In this document: piece after piece, positions 11,027 through 23,169 of the stretch
How the letters are laid out: each line of letters starts with the position of its first letter
Numbering within the stretch: position 1 is the first letter of the stretch
From: Cunninghamia lanceolata
Taxonomy: Eukaryota > Streptophyta > Pinopsida > Cupressales > Cupressaceae
Reading direction: 5' to 3'
DNA: 64,000 nucleotides
Assembly (NCBI GenBank): GCA_027924645.1
Contig: BSBN01000187.1
Location: forward strand, 15,456,001 to 15,520,000
The notes under the pieces: generated by a model
Databases searched by the model: none
The model's input: only the letters and a program-made list of their open reading frames with translations
What the model was told of the DNA's origin: nothing
Position numbers and translations under genes: made by a program

Positions 11027-12265
11027 TGTTAGACTTAGGGCACACAACTGAGAAGGGGGGGTGAATTAGTTGTGAGAAACTTTCTCAAATCAAACACTTA
11101 AATCTTCTTTAGTGATTAGAAGAATATTAATCATGAACCATAATGCATTCAAATCTAAAGCAGAAACATTTCAACACATATGACACTAAGATTTTGACAT
11201 GGAAAACCTGGTTAAGGGAAAAACCACGAGGTGATTAACCCAAGAATGTATTCTTTGTTAGAAGAATAGAAAGAACAAAATGGCACATGCCAATTAGGGC
11301 TCACTGCCTAAGCACACTACTCACAAGAGGCTCACTGCCTATAAGAGACACACTGTCTACAAAGAAATAAGTATCACCTTTATGAACTGGAAAATAGCAT
11401 CTTCACCATGCTTGAATCAGTTCCATTTAAGCCGAATACTTCTGCTCTACCTTTCGCACTTCTCCTCGCTACCACACACTTATCACCGCAAGACACACTT
11501 CAAAAAGACTTCACAATCCTTTATTTATACAAGGCATCAACTTAGGAACAATCATCTAAGTCAGCAAACACCTACAAGAACATCCGCAAGACGTGTAATA
11601 CATCTAGTCGGCCAGTCCCAAGAAGAACACCAATATCCGGTGGTAATTCTTCAAATGCAAACTCTAACTTCAATGCAGACTACCAACATGAACTGGACAT
11701 GATCCAACAATCATCATAACCTTCCCTGAATCACCAAGAACATCTGCACTTCATCATCCTATTGGAATTCTTCTCTCCATCCGGAGCTTCAAGAACATAG
11801 TTTGTCACCACTGTCACAAATGAATAGGCTCTTCCGGACCTTCAAACCATGAACCAATCTAGTTGATACTTCATAGGGACATCCTCAACACTCCCTCAAA
11901 TCCATAGAAAGGGATAATGAAATTTTGGATCTCACTGGACCTATCTGTGACAATCTGTCACCTCTGAACACCTGCCAGAACCGGTTCTACTTGAGCAACC
12001 ATAACTTCTTCAGATCTTCATGCGGACCTTTGAAAACTTGACTGGAGCATCTCAAGACTTATATCTATAAACCCTTTAAACTGCATCCTCTGATCCTCAA
12101 CCTATTGAGGACTTTTACCTTCCTGTCATCACTATTCTTCACTATTCCTGATTGAGACTAATTTTCTCAATAGCCTCAGCACACAGCTCATCTAATCCTT
12201 CTCATTAATGTAACATGAGTATGTTGACATCAATGACAACACCAGTTAGGCCCATACTTGCAACA
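11027..12265 (-). repeat. Element B 5' LTR
   Basis: 1,239 bp copy of 5253-6493, next to TSD CTAGA at 12266-12270. TATA box at 11518-11529 on the minus strand. Confidence 0.92.
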
Positions 12266-12270
12266 CTAGA

Positions 12271-12828
12271 TAGTGCTCAGAACCAGCTCTCCAATGCTTT
12301 TTTGTTTGCCAATTTTTGAGTTTGTACGCCCAAGTTATGGCCTCTAGAAGAAAACTGTCTTTTTAGGCCTGTACATGAGTGCGGCACAAAAATCAAGGTA
12401 GATTCAGAGATTGAGGCGGCATGTAAATTGAGGTAGATAGAAATCAAGTGAAATGGAAATCAAGGCAAATTTGAAAAGAATTTGGCACGTAAATTGAGGC
12501 AACTCAAAAATCAAAATAAGTTGAAAAAAATTGGCACAAAAATTGAGGTGACTGTTTATAAAATTTGGCATGGAAATCAAGGTAGCCATACAAAAATCTA
12601 GCACAAAAATAAGGCATATGTACAGAAATCTGGCATGGAAATCGAGGTAGTAAATCAAACCCCCAAAAATGCCCAAATGTTTTTTCAGCAAAATATAGAG
12701 TGACTTATATAAAAATAGGGTTTTTCACACCTTCTGAGTGCAAGCGTGAGGTTTACTTTGCTCCAGGATGCACAGATTAAATGCTGATGGCTAAAACACT
12801 CTCTAATTTGAGAAGAAACTGACAGATC
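12271..12828 (-). other. 5' leader of element A, no gene
   Basis: Joined to 4905-5247 once B is removed, this is the untranslated leader of A between the primer site and the gag-like ORF. It contains loosely repeated phrases on the theme 'GGCA..AAAATCAAGG' between about 12410 and 12660. No ORF with family resemblance. Confidence 0.5.
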
Positions 12829-12844
12829 TAAAGCTCTGATACCA
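12829..12844 (-). promoter_or_regulatory. Element A primer-binding site (initiator Met tRNA)
   Basis: The minus strand reads TGGTATCAGAGCTTTA and begins at the first base after the LTR end, a perfect match to the standard initiator-Met site over its first 12 bases. Confidence 0.88.
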
Positions 12845-13170
12845 TGTTAGAGTCATACAAGGACTCACAAGAGCCAAGATCATATGCTAGAAATCTTCTA
12901 CAAGAGAGAGCTGCAAGAAAATATTGAAAAATCCAAATGCATGCATGAATTAGTGTTTCACATTCCCATTGCATTATTCAAAAATAAATACAAAGGATAT
13001 ACTCAACCACTGTCCAAGAATAGACAAAGTGGGGAAAGAAAGCATGTGACACATGTCACAATGCTCTCAAGAGAAAAGAAAGCCTATGACACATGTCATA
13101 AAGCTCAAAAGAGAAAAAGAATCCCCCTAATTAACTTATGTAAAAGTGAAAATATGATTTTTCACCAACA
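12845..13170 (-). repeat. Element A 5' LTR
   Basis: 326 bp, paired with 3292-3617; target duplication AATTT follows at 13171-13175. Confidence 0.9.
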
Positions 13171-13694
13171 AATTTGGTCTTATAAACCCATTTGACTCCT
13201 ATGCAATTCTTACCTTCAAGTAGGTCAATTAGATCCCATGTTTGATTTCTCTCAATAGAATCCATCTCTTCATCAATTGCTTTTATCCAATGTTCCCCAT
13301 TAATTGCTTCTTCATAATACACAGGATCATGTGGGAAAAAAGAAAAATTTGAACACAAATCTAAATTCTCTTCTTCTTGATCATAAATCTCATTCAAGTT
13401 TCACATTTTCTTACCTTTAAATTTTGATCTTAATGTGGCAAGAGTTAGATCTGATTCATCACTTACTTGTAAATTGGGAGTAGGATGACATGCATGGCCG
13501 GATGATTCACCTTGTACTAGGTTCCTTGGAGTTCTTGTTGGAGTGCTTGTTCTTTCTTATGGATTTGGTTGATCATCTTGAAATTTTTTTCCTTCATGTT
13601 CTTCTTCATTATGAGGTATTGGTGCTCTAATTGTGATTGTTCTATCAATGCTTCCATCCCAAGATTCTTCTTTCTTAAATTCTACATATCTGCT
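13171..13694 (-). pseudogene. Old copia element D: pol linker and RT N-terminus (middle scrap)
   Basis: On the minus strand this runs from the element C insertion site to the element A insertion site. It encodes a Glu-rich copia linker (RTITIRAPIPHNEEEHEG) and the RT N-terminal block (DSIERNQTWDLIDLLEG, then VKWVYKTKF). At its right edge it picks up the integrase frame that stops at 19708, and at its left edge it hands over to the RT frame at 3291. This colinearity confirms both insertion boundaries. At least two in-frame stops are present (one near 13560, one near 13400). Confidence 0.8.
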
Positions 13695-14934
13695 TGTTTA
13701 GGGTAAAATTTTGATAAAGGGTTTTTGATAGTTTGTGTGTATCCTCCTTTCACCACTAAACATTCAAGGACCTTAGGTTGAGTAGGAATCTACTATTAGG
13801 CCCTTGATCACTCAAAATGTAGGGAAAATTGGATTTGTGTGATTTAATTGCTTGATTATACCCAATTATGCTCAAAACCCTAATTATACAAATACGAAAG
13901 CAAACAAACAAATTACTAAAAATGTTGCTATAGAAAGATGTGAAATAACTAACAAATGTCTACCAATTTTCAAAGTTTAGGAAGTGGAACAGTTGGGGAC
14001 TAATGAGCGAGTACCCTAGTCTAGTGCCCTGATTTTTGTTGGGGTTTGGGAACTTTGTCTGCAACATGTTCCTATTGTCTTAGAGATTCTTCCGATGTGG
14101 GATCTGGAGGACTAATGAGCAAGCACCTAAGTTTAGGTCCCTATTTTCAGCTCTGATCTGCAATTCTAACACTCTGCAACACTCTCTTGTAACTCCACTT
14201 TTTCTAGATGTGACACCTGTAACCTACAATCGCAAGGACTATGGGAGGGGGTTGTGGTGTGCAAAGGCCTTCCTCAGTCAATCTCTAGAGAGACATTCAA
14301 GTCTTCTAAATACTATTGTCAGAGAGAGAGTGCGTATCCAGGTGGGATAGAGGCAAAAATGAAATGATAAATTCTTGAAAACACAAATGATATCACCTTG
14401 TAGTGAAGATCTCATGGAAGGAAGAAGCTCTTCATGCCTTAAGGAGATGGATGCTCAAATATGCAAATACAAACACATAAACAACACAAAATCTGCTCTT
14501 CCACATAATGAATACCATGAATCACTTTCAAAATGATAATGCTCATAAAATTTCCATCTAGTTGTCATCTAGTTTACAAATGAATGCCTAAACATGCTAA
14601 TATATCCAACTACAAATATTCCTGCCAAGAATTTTAGAATTCAAACTTATCGTGTCGGCCTAGGAACCAAATAACTGTCATAAACTAACACTTAAAATTT
14701 GGGTCTGACCCAAAATAGGGTAGGACTAGGGCGTGGGCACCCAAGTCCTCCCCCCTATTTTGGGTAGGGTCTATCTCAAGGGATCCCCCTAGGTCCCATT
14801 CATCATGAAACTTAGGGGTTTTCTTATCAGGATGCCACAATATGCTGCAAGATGTCCTAAATGCATATTAAAGACCTGAGAGCTAAACCTTAAGAGGGAA
14901 AATCCCCCAAGGGGATGTATTTTCTGATGTTACA
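13695..14934 (-). repeat. Element C 3' LTR
   Basis: 1,240 bp, TG..CA ends, pairs with 18460-19707. Polypurine tract at 14935-14947 in element orientation. Confidence 0.88.
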
Positions 14935-16464
14935 TTTAGCCCCCATGTTAATGTATGTATAAATGGAAGGCCAATACATGCATTAAAGTAAGGTCAACAA
15001 ACACACCAAGCACGTAGAAGACACACCAATCAAAGAGAAGATAATAATAGGCACGTAAAACATACAGAAGATAGTTACAGTCATGCAAAACACAAAGAAG
15101 ACAACATGGAATGTAGAGAAGATAGTGAATGCATAGAAGACATTCAAATGATTTCTTTTCTTTTTATTTTTCTCATATATATGAAATGTAGATGCAAATA
15201 CAAAGAAAGTAAACACACCACCCATAATGCAGGAGGCACTCATCACCACTAGTCTTAAAGACTGGATGTGGGGCAACAAACACACCAAACAAATCAAGCA
15301 CGCCATACAAAACAAGCACGCCAAATACACACACTTTGAAGACACAAAGAAAACACAACAGACAAGTGATGGAGTGTTCCTATTTCTAGGTTCATTAGCA
15401 TCTCAGGCACATTACAGGCACACACCAATGATTGGGCTTCGCCACAACAATCACCAATGACACGCTTAAGGGTTGAGTTAGTCACAGAACCACTCCTTGC
15501 CTCTACAGAGGACTTTTAGAAAATGACAGGATGTGCACTCTCTTCAAGAAATACACTATCCCCACCTCCACAGAGGGCTTAAGATGATTGATGATTGATT
15601 GATTGCAAACAAAACTTAGAGTGCAGGAGGGACTCTTTGCCACCATTCTTTAAGACTGCACCTAAGGACAAGCACATTGCTAACATCTACAACATACATC
15701 TTACCTTATATATGCCCCCACCTTAAGGTGGTTGATATCAGGTATCAATATCAAGTAGGTTAAGGTAGGAAGAAAACACATAAGGGAACATGAGCTCTCA
15801 CAAAGCCCATGACCCCTAGAGGTGACATGTATTTTACAATCGCCAAAGGTTCCCACAAACACATCCCTGCAAGAAACATGTTAGTGTCCACATAATCATG
15901 ATAAACAACAATGCATATGAAATCTAAGGAATGCAAGATTCAAGATAGACAAACTGCATGGAGCAACAATATTGTTATGCTTTGTAAGTGAGATAAGACA
16001 CCATCAAGATCACTACATAGAAAACATGGAGTGCTTCTACTAGCCAAGCATCAGATAATATATTACAACCCCATCATCATATTAGGAACTAAGTCTAATT
16101 TTTTATTTCTCGCTAAACGGATGCTAGGTCCATATCAGTATAAATGTTTTTCGTCATCCGCCCGCTAGATAGAAACACTAGAGGAAGGTAAACAATAAAT
16201 TAAGAGAGGAGAAACAAGTGACTTAGGGACTATCACGTAGGAGGGTGCCCCCAATTCACCAACTACAATGCTATGTCTGTAAGACACAACACACAACAAT
16301 GAAAATAAAGAGAGGCAATATAGAAGAAGGTCACAACAGAGGCGGTCTCTTGGTATCCCGCACCTTACAAGAGAATCAAGGTTCATCCTAGAAGGCCTAA
16401 ACAACATATAACACATCACAAGAGATAAAGGGTTAGAAATACTTACCTGTAGGGACCATCCATG
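14935..16464 (-). other. Element C 3' interior, no gene recognised
   Basis: About 1.5 kb between the element C ORF and its 3' LTR. Short frames only. The region 15000-15130 has a loose repetition of 'AGAAGA' and 'ACACA' phrases. No domain recognised. Confidence 0.4.
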
Positions 16465-17088
16465 CTAGAAAACTTTATCATCGGGGAGTTCATCATCCTC
16501 CCAAATCCAAATGCTAGGAAGAGGTGTAGGTTGTTCCATTTGTCTGTCTAATGTATTTTGATTACCTCCTGGTCCTTGAAGGGATAACGGAGGAGATACC
16601 TCAACATAAATATCATCTCTTCGTGGACTAGGTGAGTTATGAAACTGTTCCTTATCCACATCGATCACACCAAATAGGTCAAGATATTCAAAACAATCTT
16701 GTGTTGTCATGATGTCATCCATTAATGCTTAACTTTGGCTAGAAGGATTATTCAAATTACTAGAGCTATCCCTAGTCTTCTCATCTAATTTATCTGAATG
16801 TTCAGTTGTATGAGAAGTAGGATAGCTTGTGAATTCATCATCACTCTCATAATCTTTGTCAATATCATTTCCATATGTTTTAACTATTAATTCCAAACTA
16901 TTAAGAGAAGTGTCATGCTCTTCATTAAAAGTGTGTTTTATCAGTTCTTCTACTACCCAAGGGTATGTATTGATGAGAAATATGAAGTTGTTCAGATCAG
17001 ATACATAATCAAGGATTTCGAAGGAAGATGAGATAAATATATCCTTATAATACATATCTTGTATATAAGTAATGCCATGAGGATGCAT
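16465..17088 (-). pseudogene. Unidentified ORF of element C, one internal stop
   Basis: Two open stretches (17088-16729 and 16722-16465) are in the same frame, separated by one TAA at 16729-16731, giving about 208 codons. The N-terminal half has a hydrophobic/helical character (FEILDYVSDLNNFIFLIN, YPWVVEELIKHTF); the middle is acidic and Ser-rich (DKDYESDDEFTSYPTS); the C-terminal half has a Pro/Asp-rich tail. I recognise no Gag, zinc knuckle, protease or RT motif. It is the only coding candidate in C and lies where gag would be, so a degenerate structural protein is possible. A minus-strand start upstream of 17088 cannot be excluded. Confidence 0.35.
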
Positions 17089-17189
17089 ACTAAGAAATTT
17101 GTAGATATTTTAAAATTTTGTGATATATGCATGTAAATAGTCCAAAGAGCATTGAGAGGATGAGGCCATGAGTGTCAAATCAGATTTTA

Positions 17190-17790
17190 AAAGTTTTTCA
17201 AAAGATATGCAAAAGACCAATGCAAAACTATGTGTGAAAATGAACTAAAATGCTAGATGTTTTGTACTTTTTCAATGCAAATATATGAAAGAAAAGGTGT
17301 TGTAAAGATTTTGATCAGGGGAAAAAAATAATATGTCTATTTTCAGTCCAATAAAGCAATAAAGTCCTGCACAACATGCTTTTGATGCAAATCTAGGATG
17401 ATGATAAGTCAAAATCTAGTGAAAATGCCCTAAAATATGTAATTTTTTCACAATTTTTCAATTCCAATACCTAATGAAAGAAGTGTTGTAAGGAATTTTA
17501 GGAGGTACAACAAATAATAGAAATCATATCAGTCACCTAAAGCCATAAAACTCATTACAACATTCTTGGAGTGCAAATCTAGGTCAAACCCTAGGGCAAA
17601 TATAGCAAAAATGTGCAATTTTTCACCAAAATTTCAATACAAGAGCCCACTAAAAAGGTGTTGTGAAGACTTTTATGAAGGGTATTAAATAATCACCCTA
17701 ATAAAAGCTAATTAGTGAAAAAATATTCTTCAGAACATGTCTATGGTGCAAATCTAGAGAGTTGATAAGGCCAAATCTAGTGAAAATCAA
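17190..17790. repeat. Tandem repeat (~175-186 bp unit) in the leader of element C
   Basis: The phrase CAT-x(8)-TGCAAATCTAG recurs at 17375, 17561 and 17736, each followed by similar A/T-rich text containing AATTTTTCAC and GGTGTTGT-A-AG. A weaker preceding copy starts near 17200. Units are 186 and 175 bp apart. Confidence 0.7.
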
Positions 17791-18459
17791 GGTTTTTTCA
17801 AGCCCTAGGTATGAGATCTTAATGCAAAATGCTATATGAATGTCCTAAAATCTGATTTATGATAAAAATTAATTCTACTCAGATCTGAAAGTTAATTTCC
17901 AATCCTAGAAGGCAAAATGCAAGTGCAAATCTAATGAAAAATCAATGAAAAATGTTAGTTTTGTTGAAATTTTCTATGTAAAAATGCAATTTTTTGTAAT
18001 CTAAATGCAAATTTTCACTAAAATGAAATACCATAGCCAAATTTAAATTTTAATGAGTGTCTAAGATTAGTAGAAAAATCTGAAACAAGATTTTACCTAC
18101 AAACCCTAGTTTTCAAAATTACTAGGTTATATGAAATATTCAAAATTTCTAACAAAACCCTAGCAATTTTATGATGAAAATGCAATGAAAGTGATTGAAT
18201 TTTAGTAATTTTCTACAATTTAGCTCAGATCTAATGCAAAAATGAGATATTTAATGAAATTCAAATTAATTGATGAAAATTACATGAAAATACAAAGCCT
18301 AGAATATAATTTTTTTCAAATTTTCCAAGTTTTCATTATTTTTGTAATTTTTCCAATGTAATAAGATGAATGATGATATGAATGAATAAAATGACTACAA
18401 ATCTAAAGTAAAACACTTAGCAAGGTGCCAACAAGTTCAGCAACATGAGTTCACCAAAA

Positions 18460-19707
18460 TGTTTAGGGTAAAATTTGGATAGAGGGTTTTTGATAGTTTG
18501 TGTGTATCCTCCTTTCACCACTAAACATTCAAGGACCTTGGGTCAAGTAGGAATCTACTATCATGCCCTTGATCACTCAAAATGTAGGGCAAATTGGATT
18601 TGTGTGATTTGATTGCTTGATTATACCTAATTATGCTCAAAACCCTAATTATACAAATACAAGATCAAATAGATAAATTACTGAAAATGTTGCTACAGAA
18701 AGATGTGAAATAATAGACAAATGTGTACTAATTTTCAAAGTTTGAAAAGTGAAATAGTCGAGGAATAATGAATGGTACCATACTCTAGTGCCCTAATTTT
18801 TGTTGGGATCTGGGAACCTTGTTTGTAACCTATTCCTTCTATCTCATAGATTCTTCTGATGTGGGATCCAGAGGAGTAATGAGCGGGCACCTGAGTCTAG
18901 GTCCCTGTTGTCAGCTCTAATCTATAATTCTAACACTCTACAACACTCTCCTACAACTCTACTTTTTCCAGATGGGACACCTATAACCTACAATCACAAG
19001 GAGTGTGGGAGGGGGTTGTGGTGTTTAGAGGCTTGCCTCAGTCAAGCCCTAGAGAGACGTTCAAGCTTTTCTAAACACTATTGTCAGAGAGAGAGAGAGA
19101 GAGAGTGCATATACTAGTGGGATAGAGGCAAAAACCAAATGATAAATGCTTGAAAACACAAATGATATCACCTTGTAGTGAAGATCTCATGGAAGGAAGA
19201 AGCTCTTCATGCCATGAGGAGATGGATGCTCAAATCTGCAAATACAAACACATAAACAACACAAAATATGCTCTTCCACACAATGAAAGCCTTGAATCAC
19301 TTTCAAAATGCTAATGCTCATAAAATTTCCATCTAGTTGTCATCTAGTTTATAAATGAATGCCTAAACATGCTTATAGATGCAACTACAAACATTCCCGC
19401 CAAGAATTTCATAATTCAAACTTATCATGTCAGCCTAGGAACCAAATAACGATCATAAACTGACACTTAAAATTTGGCCTTGACCTAAAATAGGGCAGGA
19501 CTAGGGTATGAGCGCCCAAGTCCACCCCCCCTATTTTGGGTAGGGTCTATCTCAAGGTATCCCCCTAGGTCCTATTCATCATGAAACTTAGGGGTTTTCT
19601 TACCAGGATGCCACAATATGATGCAAGATGTCCCAAATGCAGATTAATGACTCGGGAGCTAAACCTTAAGAGGGAAAAGCCCCAAGGGGACATTTTCTGA
19701 CATTACA
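18460..19707 (-). repeat. Element C 5' LTR
   Basis: 1,248 bp partner of 13695-14934, including a (GA)n run at 19086-19105 that is shorter in the other copy. Followed by target duplication CTGCT. Confidence 0.88.
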
Positions 19708-20337
19708 CTGCTAATAATCACTTTCTTTGAAATGGGGTTATACAACTTATAAGCTTTTGATTCTTCACTATACCCAATAAAAATGCATTTTTCATCTCTA
19801 TCATCAATTTTTCTTCTTAATTTAGATGGTACAAGAGAATATGCAATACAACCAAAAATTCTGAAACGATATACACTAGCTTCTTACCACTCCAAATTTC
19901 TTGTGGAATTCAATCCTTGACACTCTTTCTTGGGCTTCTATTCCAAATATATACTGCACATGCTACTACTTCTACTGAATATTCATTTGACAAATGTTTC
20001 GCCTTCAACATGCTTCTAGCCATACCCATGATTATTCTATTCTTTCTTTCTATGACACCATTTTTCTATGGTGTGTACCTTATAGTCAATTGTCTTTTAA
20101 TGCCATGATATATACAAAAATCTTGAAATTGATTAGACATATATTCACCTCCTGTATCTGATCTAAGTACCTTGATGTAATTGCCACTTTGATTTTCGAC
20201 CATAATTTTGAATTCTTTGAATTTCCCAAAGGCTTCAGACTTCTCCTTGAAAAAATATATCCAAGTCTTCCTGCTAAAATCATCAATGAAGGTTATCTAA
20301 GTACTACCTCCGAATGATGGAGTTTGCATTGGTCCAC
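19708..20337 (-). pseudogene. Old copia element D: integrase (right scrap)
   Basis: Reading leftward from about 20290: a copia integrase core with DDFSRKTWIYFFKEKSEAF, second Asp in LRSDTGGEY, Glu in GVIERKNRIIMGMAR, then the C-terminal block CIFIGYSEESKAYKLYNP ending at the element C target site. Stops in frame include TAG at 20066-20068 (before the Glu) and TGA at 19910-19912. The first catalytic Asp and everything upstream are missing because element E starts at 20338. The frame resumes at 13694 after C is removed. Confidence 0.82.
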
Positions 20338-21688
20338 TTTAACATGCCACTTGTTCTACCAACTAAGATTTACTAAGTTAACTCAAAAGTAAACAAATAA
20401 GATACAGATAGTGAAAACAATAAAGTTTTTCTTTAAATCCATTCGATAAGATGCACATTTGAAACATATTTCCAAATCCCATTGCATAATCAAAATTACA
20501 TTTTCTTAATAAAAGAATTGAATATTTCTAATTACAACTTTTTCATAAAATAGATACATACAAGCCTCAAGAGCTTAACTAAAAATAGAGATATATGATT
20601 GTATTTTGTCTATCTTCAATTCTTGGCCACCAACTGCATGAGGTGAAGCATCACTCAAGCACTTTTCCTCCAACTACAGACTAACTACGGTCCCCCACAC
20701 ATTTATCAAACTGGTAAATGGCCCTACCATTTGACGAAGGGATTGGTTTGGTAACCCCAAAGATAACCCTAAATTAAACAAGGTGTTGTGTCCTAAATTA
20801 ACTAGTACTATCATACTATGGCTACAACCATCAAATATGATATCCCTACCTAGTAATGTAAACCTGGATCATAGTGAAATTGACAATGCAAACATTGGCT
20901 ATTTACACTACTTTAGCCAAAGTCTCATCACTCCTAACTCAGAATGGATGTCACACATTCACCCACCCTTCTATCTCGACTACGAAAGTCAGCGATCATC
21001 TATTTAGAAGTTATTCCCTTACCCATGGATCAACAAACCCCAGGAATAACCCCCACTTAACAATCACATCATTCTCTACACATAGAATATTCCCTTTCCC
21101 ATGGATCAACAAATCCCATGAATATCCCCACATAACAATTACATCCAACTTTGTTCCAAGTTATCACCATCTTCCATGGATCACATATCTCAAGGTTAAC
21201 CTATTCCAAGTTTTACTATGACACCTATGTCGAAGTAACCCTAGTGCAAGATACAATTTACTATCCTTTCCCATTATACAAGTATCTAATCCTACTCAAA
21301 CTAATAATTATACATAAAGTCCCATATAGGCACAAATCTTTATTACTGAGATTAATTTCACATTCACAATACAAATCACTTCCTATATATGTATATATAG
21401 TCAAATAGACAATCACATTGATAAATGCACTCACAAAACAAACAACGCAAAATGCCTTAAAAATAGAAAAACATAATGAAAGAGAAATCCTCATGCCTGT
21501 GATTATAGCTCCAAACAAATCAATGAAATCCCTTGCTTAAGCTCCTTCCAACACACTAGACGTCCCTTCGAAGTAAAGCAACTCTCCAAAATGAAATGGC
21601 AAGAATCTCACTAGCTCAAAATCACAATAGCAAAAATAAGAAAACTCTTAGCTAAAAACTTGTGTATAATAGAATGAGAGAGCTCCCA

Positions 21689-21696
21689 CTTTTATA
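21689..21696 (-). promoter_or_regulatory. TATA box in the element E 3' LTR
   Basis: The minus strand reads TATAAAAG; an identical box lies at 36911-36918 in the 5' LTR at the equivalent position. Confidence 0.6.
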
Positions 21697-22374
21697 CAAA
21701 AAATCCAAGAGAGCTCAAGCTACAAACTATCTTGAAAATGTGCCACAACTCCACCTTCGTCAAAATTGAATATAGAGGTGGCAAAAAGGAAATTAAAAGA
21801 AATGACACATAAGTGTACACCCAAGCAACAACAAATAAATCAGACTTCTAAAGTATACAAACCTCTTCACAAAATTGTCACATACAAGACTGCATTCCCT
21901 AATACATAGCAAAAAAATTTCTCAAGGAAATAGTCAAATGTACATTGGTAAACAATGAAAACTCTTTTTAAATCTCATTACTGATTTTCAGCTCCCACGT
22001 GAGTTCAAAGACAAAGTCAAAATTACCATAAGAGTTTGTTTTGAAACTCACTAAGAAATATTTATAATGCTCAAGCCTATGCACTCCCATAAGCGCTTGG
22101 ATAGGCTTATACATAGGCTTTGTTTTCTAACTACCATAACCTCCAAACAACTATATACATGTATCCTTATGCTGAGCACTTTATGTGTTGTTCCTCCTTG
22201 TCTTTAGGCTGCATGTCATGTATGGCAGTGCCCATCATGCTATGAAAACCATATATATATTTCTATTCAATCATATCAAATTAATAATAGAATTCACATA
22301 ATTTAATTTCACCAAAATGTTTATAATTACATAATTCCAATTATAAGCATATAAAAATATATATCTTATTGTAT

Positions 22375-22411
22375 GTATATATATATATATATTTGTGTGT
22401 GTGTGTGTGTC
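22375..22411. repeat. (TA)n(GT)n microsatellite
   Basis: Compound dinucleotide run inside the left E LTR. The right LTR becomes unalignable with the left one at about this point. Confidence 0.85.
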
Positions 22412-23169
22412 TATATGTATATATAATCAACATGAATAATCACATACAACTTATTATTCATAAATTCATTTATCATCGTAAAATCTACATAGACATAATG
22501 TCATAAAATTCACATTCACATAAGTGACAATAACTCTACATGGTCTAGTTCGATATCCTCGTACCTATGAACAATATGCTCATGAGTGTGCATTAGTACG
22601 TCTACCTATGTACACTCATGCTCATATCAACTCATATGTATGAACTTATTATGGACTTACATGAGTTATGATCAAACCACATAAGACCTTGCCTATGTAA
22701 CCATAAACTTACCAACATGCAAGTTAAATCATGTTTCTCACTTGAATGTCCAAACATGCATTCAAGGTTCACAACATAGATCACTTACTGCTACCCACAC
22801 TAAATTGACTTAAGCTAGGTCAAAATAGAATTGTGTGTGTGTTTGCTCAGTCTAGGTTTCTCTAGGGTTACCAGATCAAGTCCTTCTCCTAAGTGATACT
22901 TTCCCTCCTTTCCAGAGGAGCAACCTATTCCTACATCCACTTAGATCATCATCACAATAGTTAGCTGATCAAATTATAATCATTTACTTCATACATTTTC
23001 TAACAATAATCATTTAAAATACAAGACATTGCATTATTCTAATTTTCTTCATTTTCCAATCAAGATTCATAATACACATGAATGTAAAGATTTCATAATC
23101 ATTCATTATTCAAACAAATTAACCAATCTAGGTACATAGTAAATGGATAGAGCCACAGGGGGTGTGACA

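Larger units (their letters stand above)
5253..12265 (-). mobile_element. Element B: Sirevirus-like Ty1/copia retrotransposon
   Basis: LTRs at 5253-6493 and 11027-12265 (about 1.24 kb, TGTTAGAC..TTGCAACA) are flanked by CTAGA at 5248-5252 and 12266-12270, so the 7,013 bp element is complete. Order on the minus strand is Gag, protease, integrase, RT, RNase H in one polyprotein frame from 10984 to about 7850, then a one-base frameshift and on to 6816. The order INT before RT is diagnostic for Ty1/copia. The RT block around FVDDIIFGG and several purine tracts before the 3' LTR match Sireviruses (SIRE/Maximus). Six nonsense codons and one frameshift make it non-autonomous now. LTRs differ at roughly 6% of positions over the part I compared. 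Confidence 0.92.
3292..13170 (-). mobile_element. Element A: non-autonomous, gag-only LTR retrotransposon (split by B)
   Basis: Two 326 bp LTRs (3292-3617 and 12845-13170) start TGTTAGAG and end CACCAACA, flanked by the 5 bp duplication AATTT (3287-3291 and 13171-13175). An initiator-Met primer site abuts the right LTR and a purine tract abuts the left one, so the element runs on the minus strand. Without nested element B it is about 2.9 kb. Its only plausible gene is a gag-like ORF; there is no protease, integrase or RT. I count about 20 differences between its LTRs, around 6%. The layout matches the TR-GAG / LARD type of non-autonomous copia derivatives, which rely on an autonomous helper. 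Confidence 0.88.
13695..19707 (-). mobile_element. Element C: non-autonomous LTR retrotransposon
   Basis: LTRs at 13695-14934 and 18460-19707 (about 1.24 kb, TGTTTAGGG..TTACA) flanked by CTGCT at 13690-13694 and 19708-19712. The 3.5 kb interior has no pol motif. A purine tract beside the left LTR (minus strand CATGGGGGCTAAA) puts the element on the minus strand. Next to the right LTR the minus strand reads TTTTGGTGAACTCATG; TGGTGAACTC could be the primer site, but it is not the initiator-Met sequence and I cannot name the tRNA. Its LTRs look somewhat more diverged than those of A, so C is probably older. Confidence 0.88.
20338..23169 (-). repeat. Element E 3' LTR
   Basis: 2,832 bp, ending GGGGTGTGACA on the plus strand. 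Its left terminus reads TTTAAC where the partner has TGTAAC, so the terminal G is mutated. Minus-strand TATA box at 21689-21696, and a (TA)n(GT)n microsatellite at 22375-22411. Confidence 0.82.

Noticed and set aside
15000..15360. Cys/Phe-rich minus-strand frames at 14983-15358
   Set aside because: Low-complexity translation of the CACA/AGAAGA-rich 3' interior of element C, overlapping in two frames, no conserved motif.
14935..18459. Copia or gypsy pol inside element C
   Set aside because: Both strands were read for RT, integrase and protease motifs; none were found.
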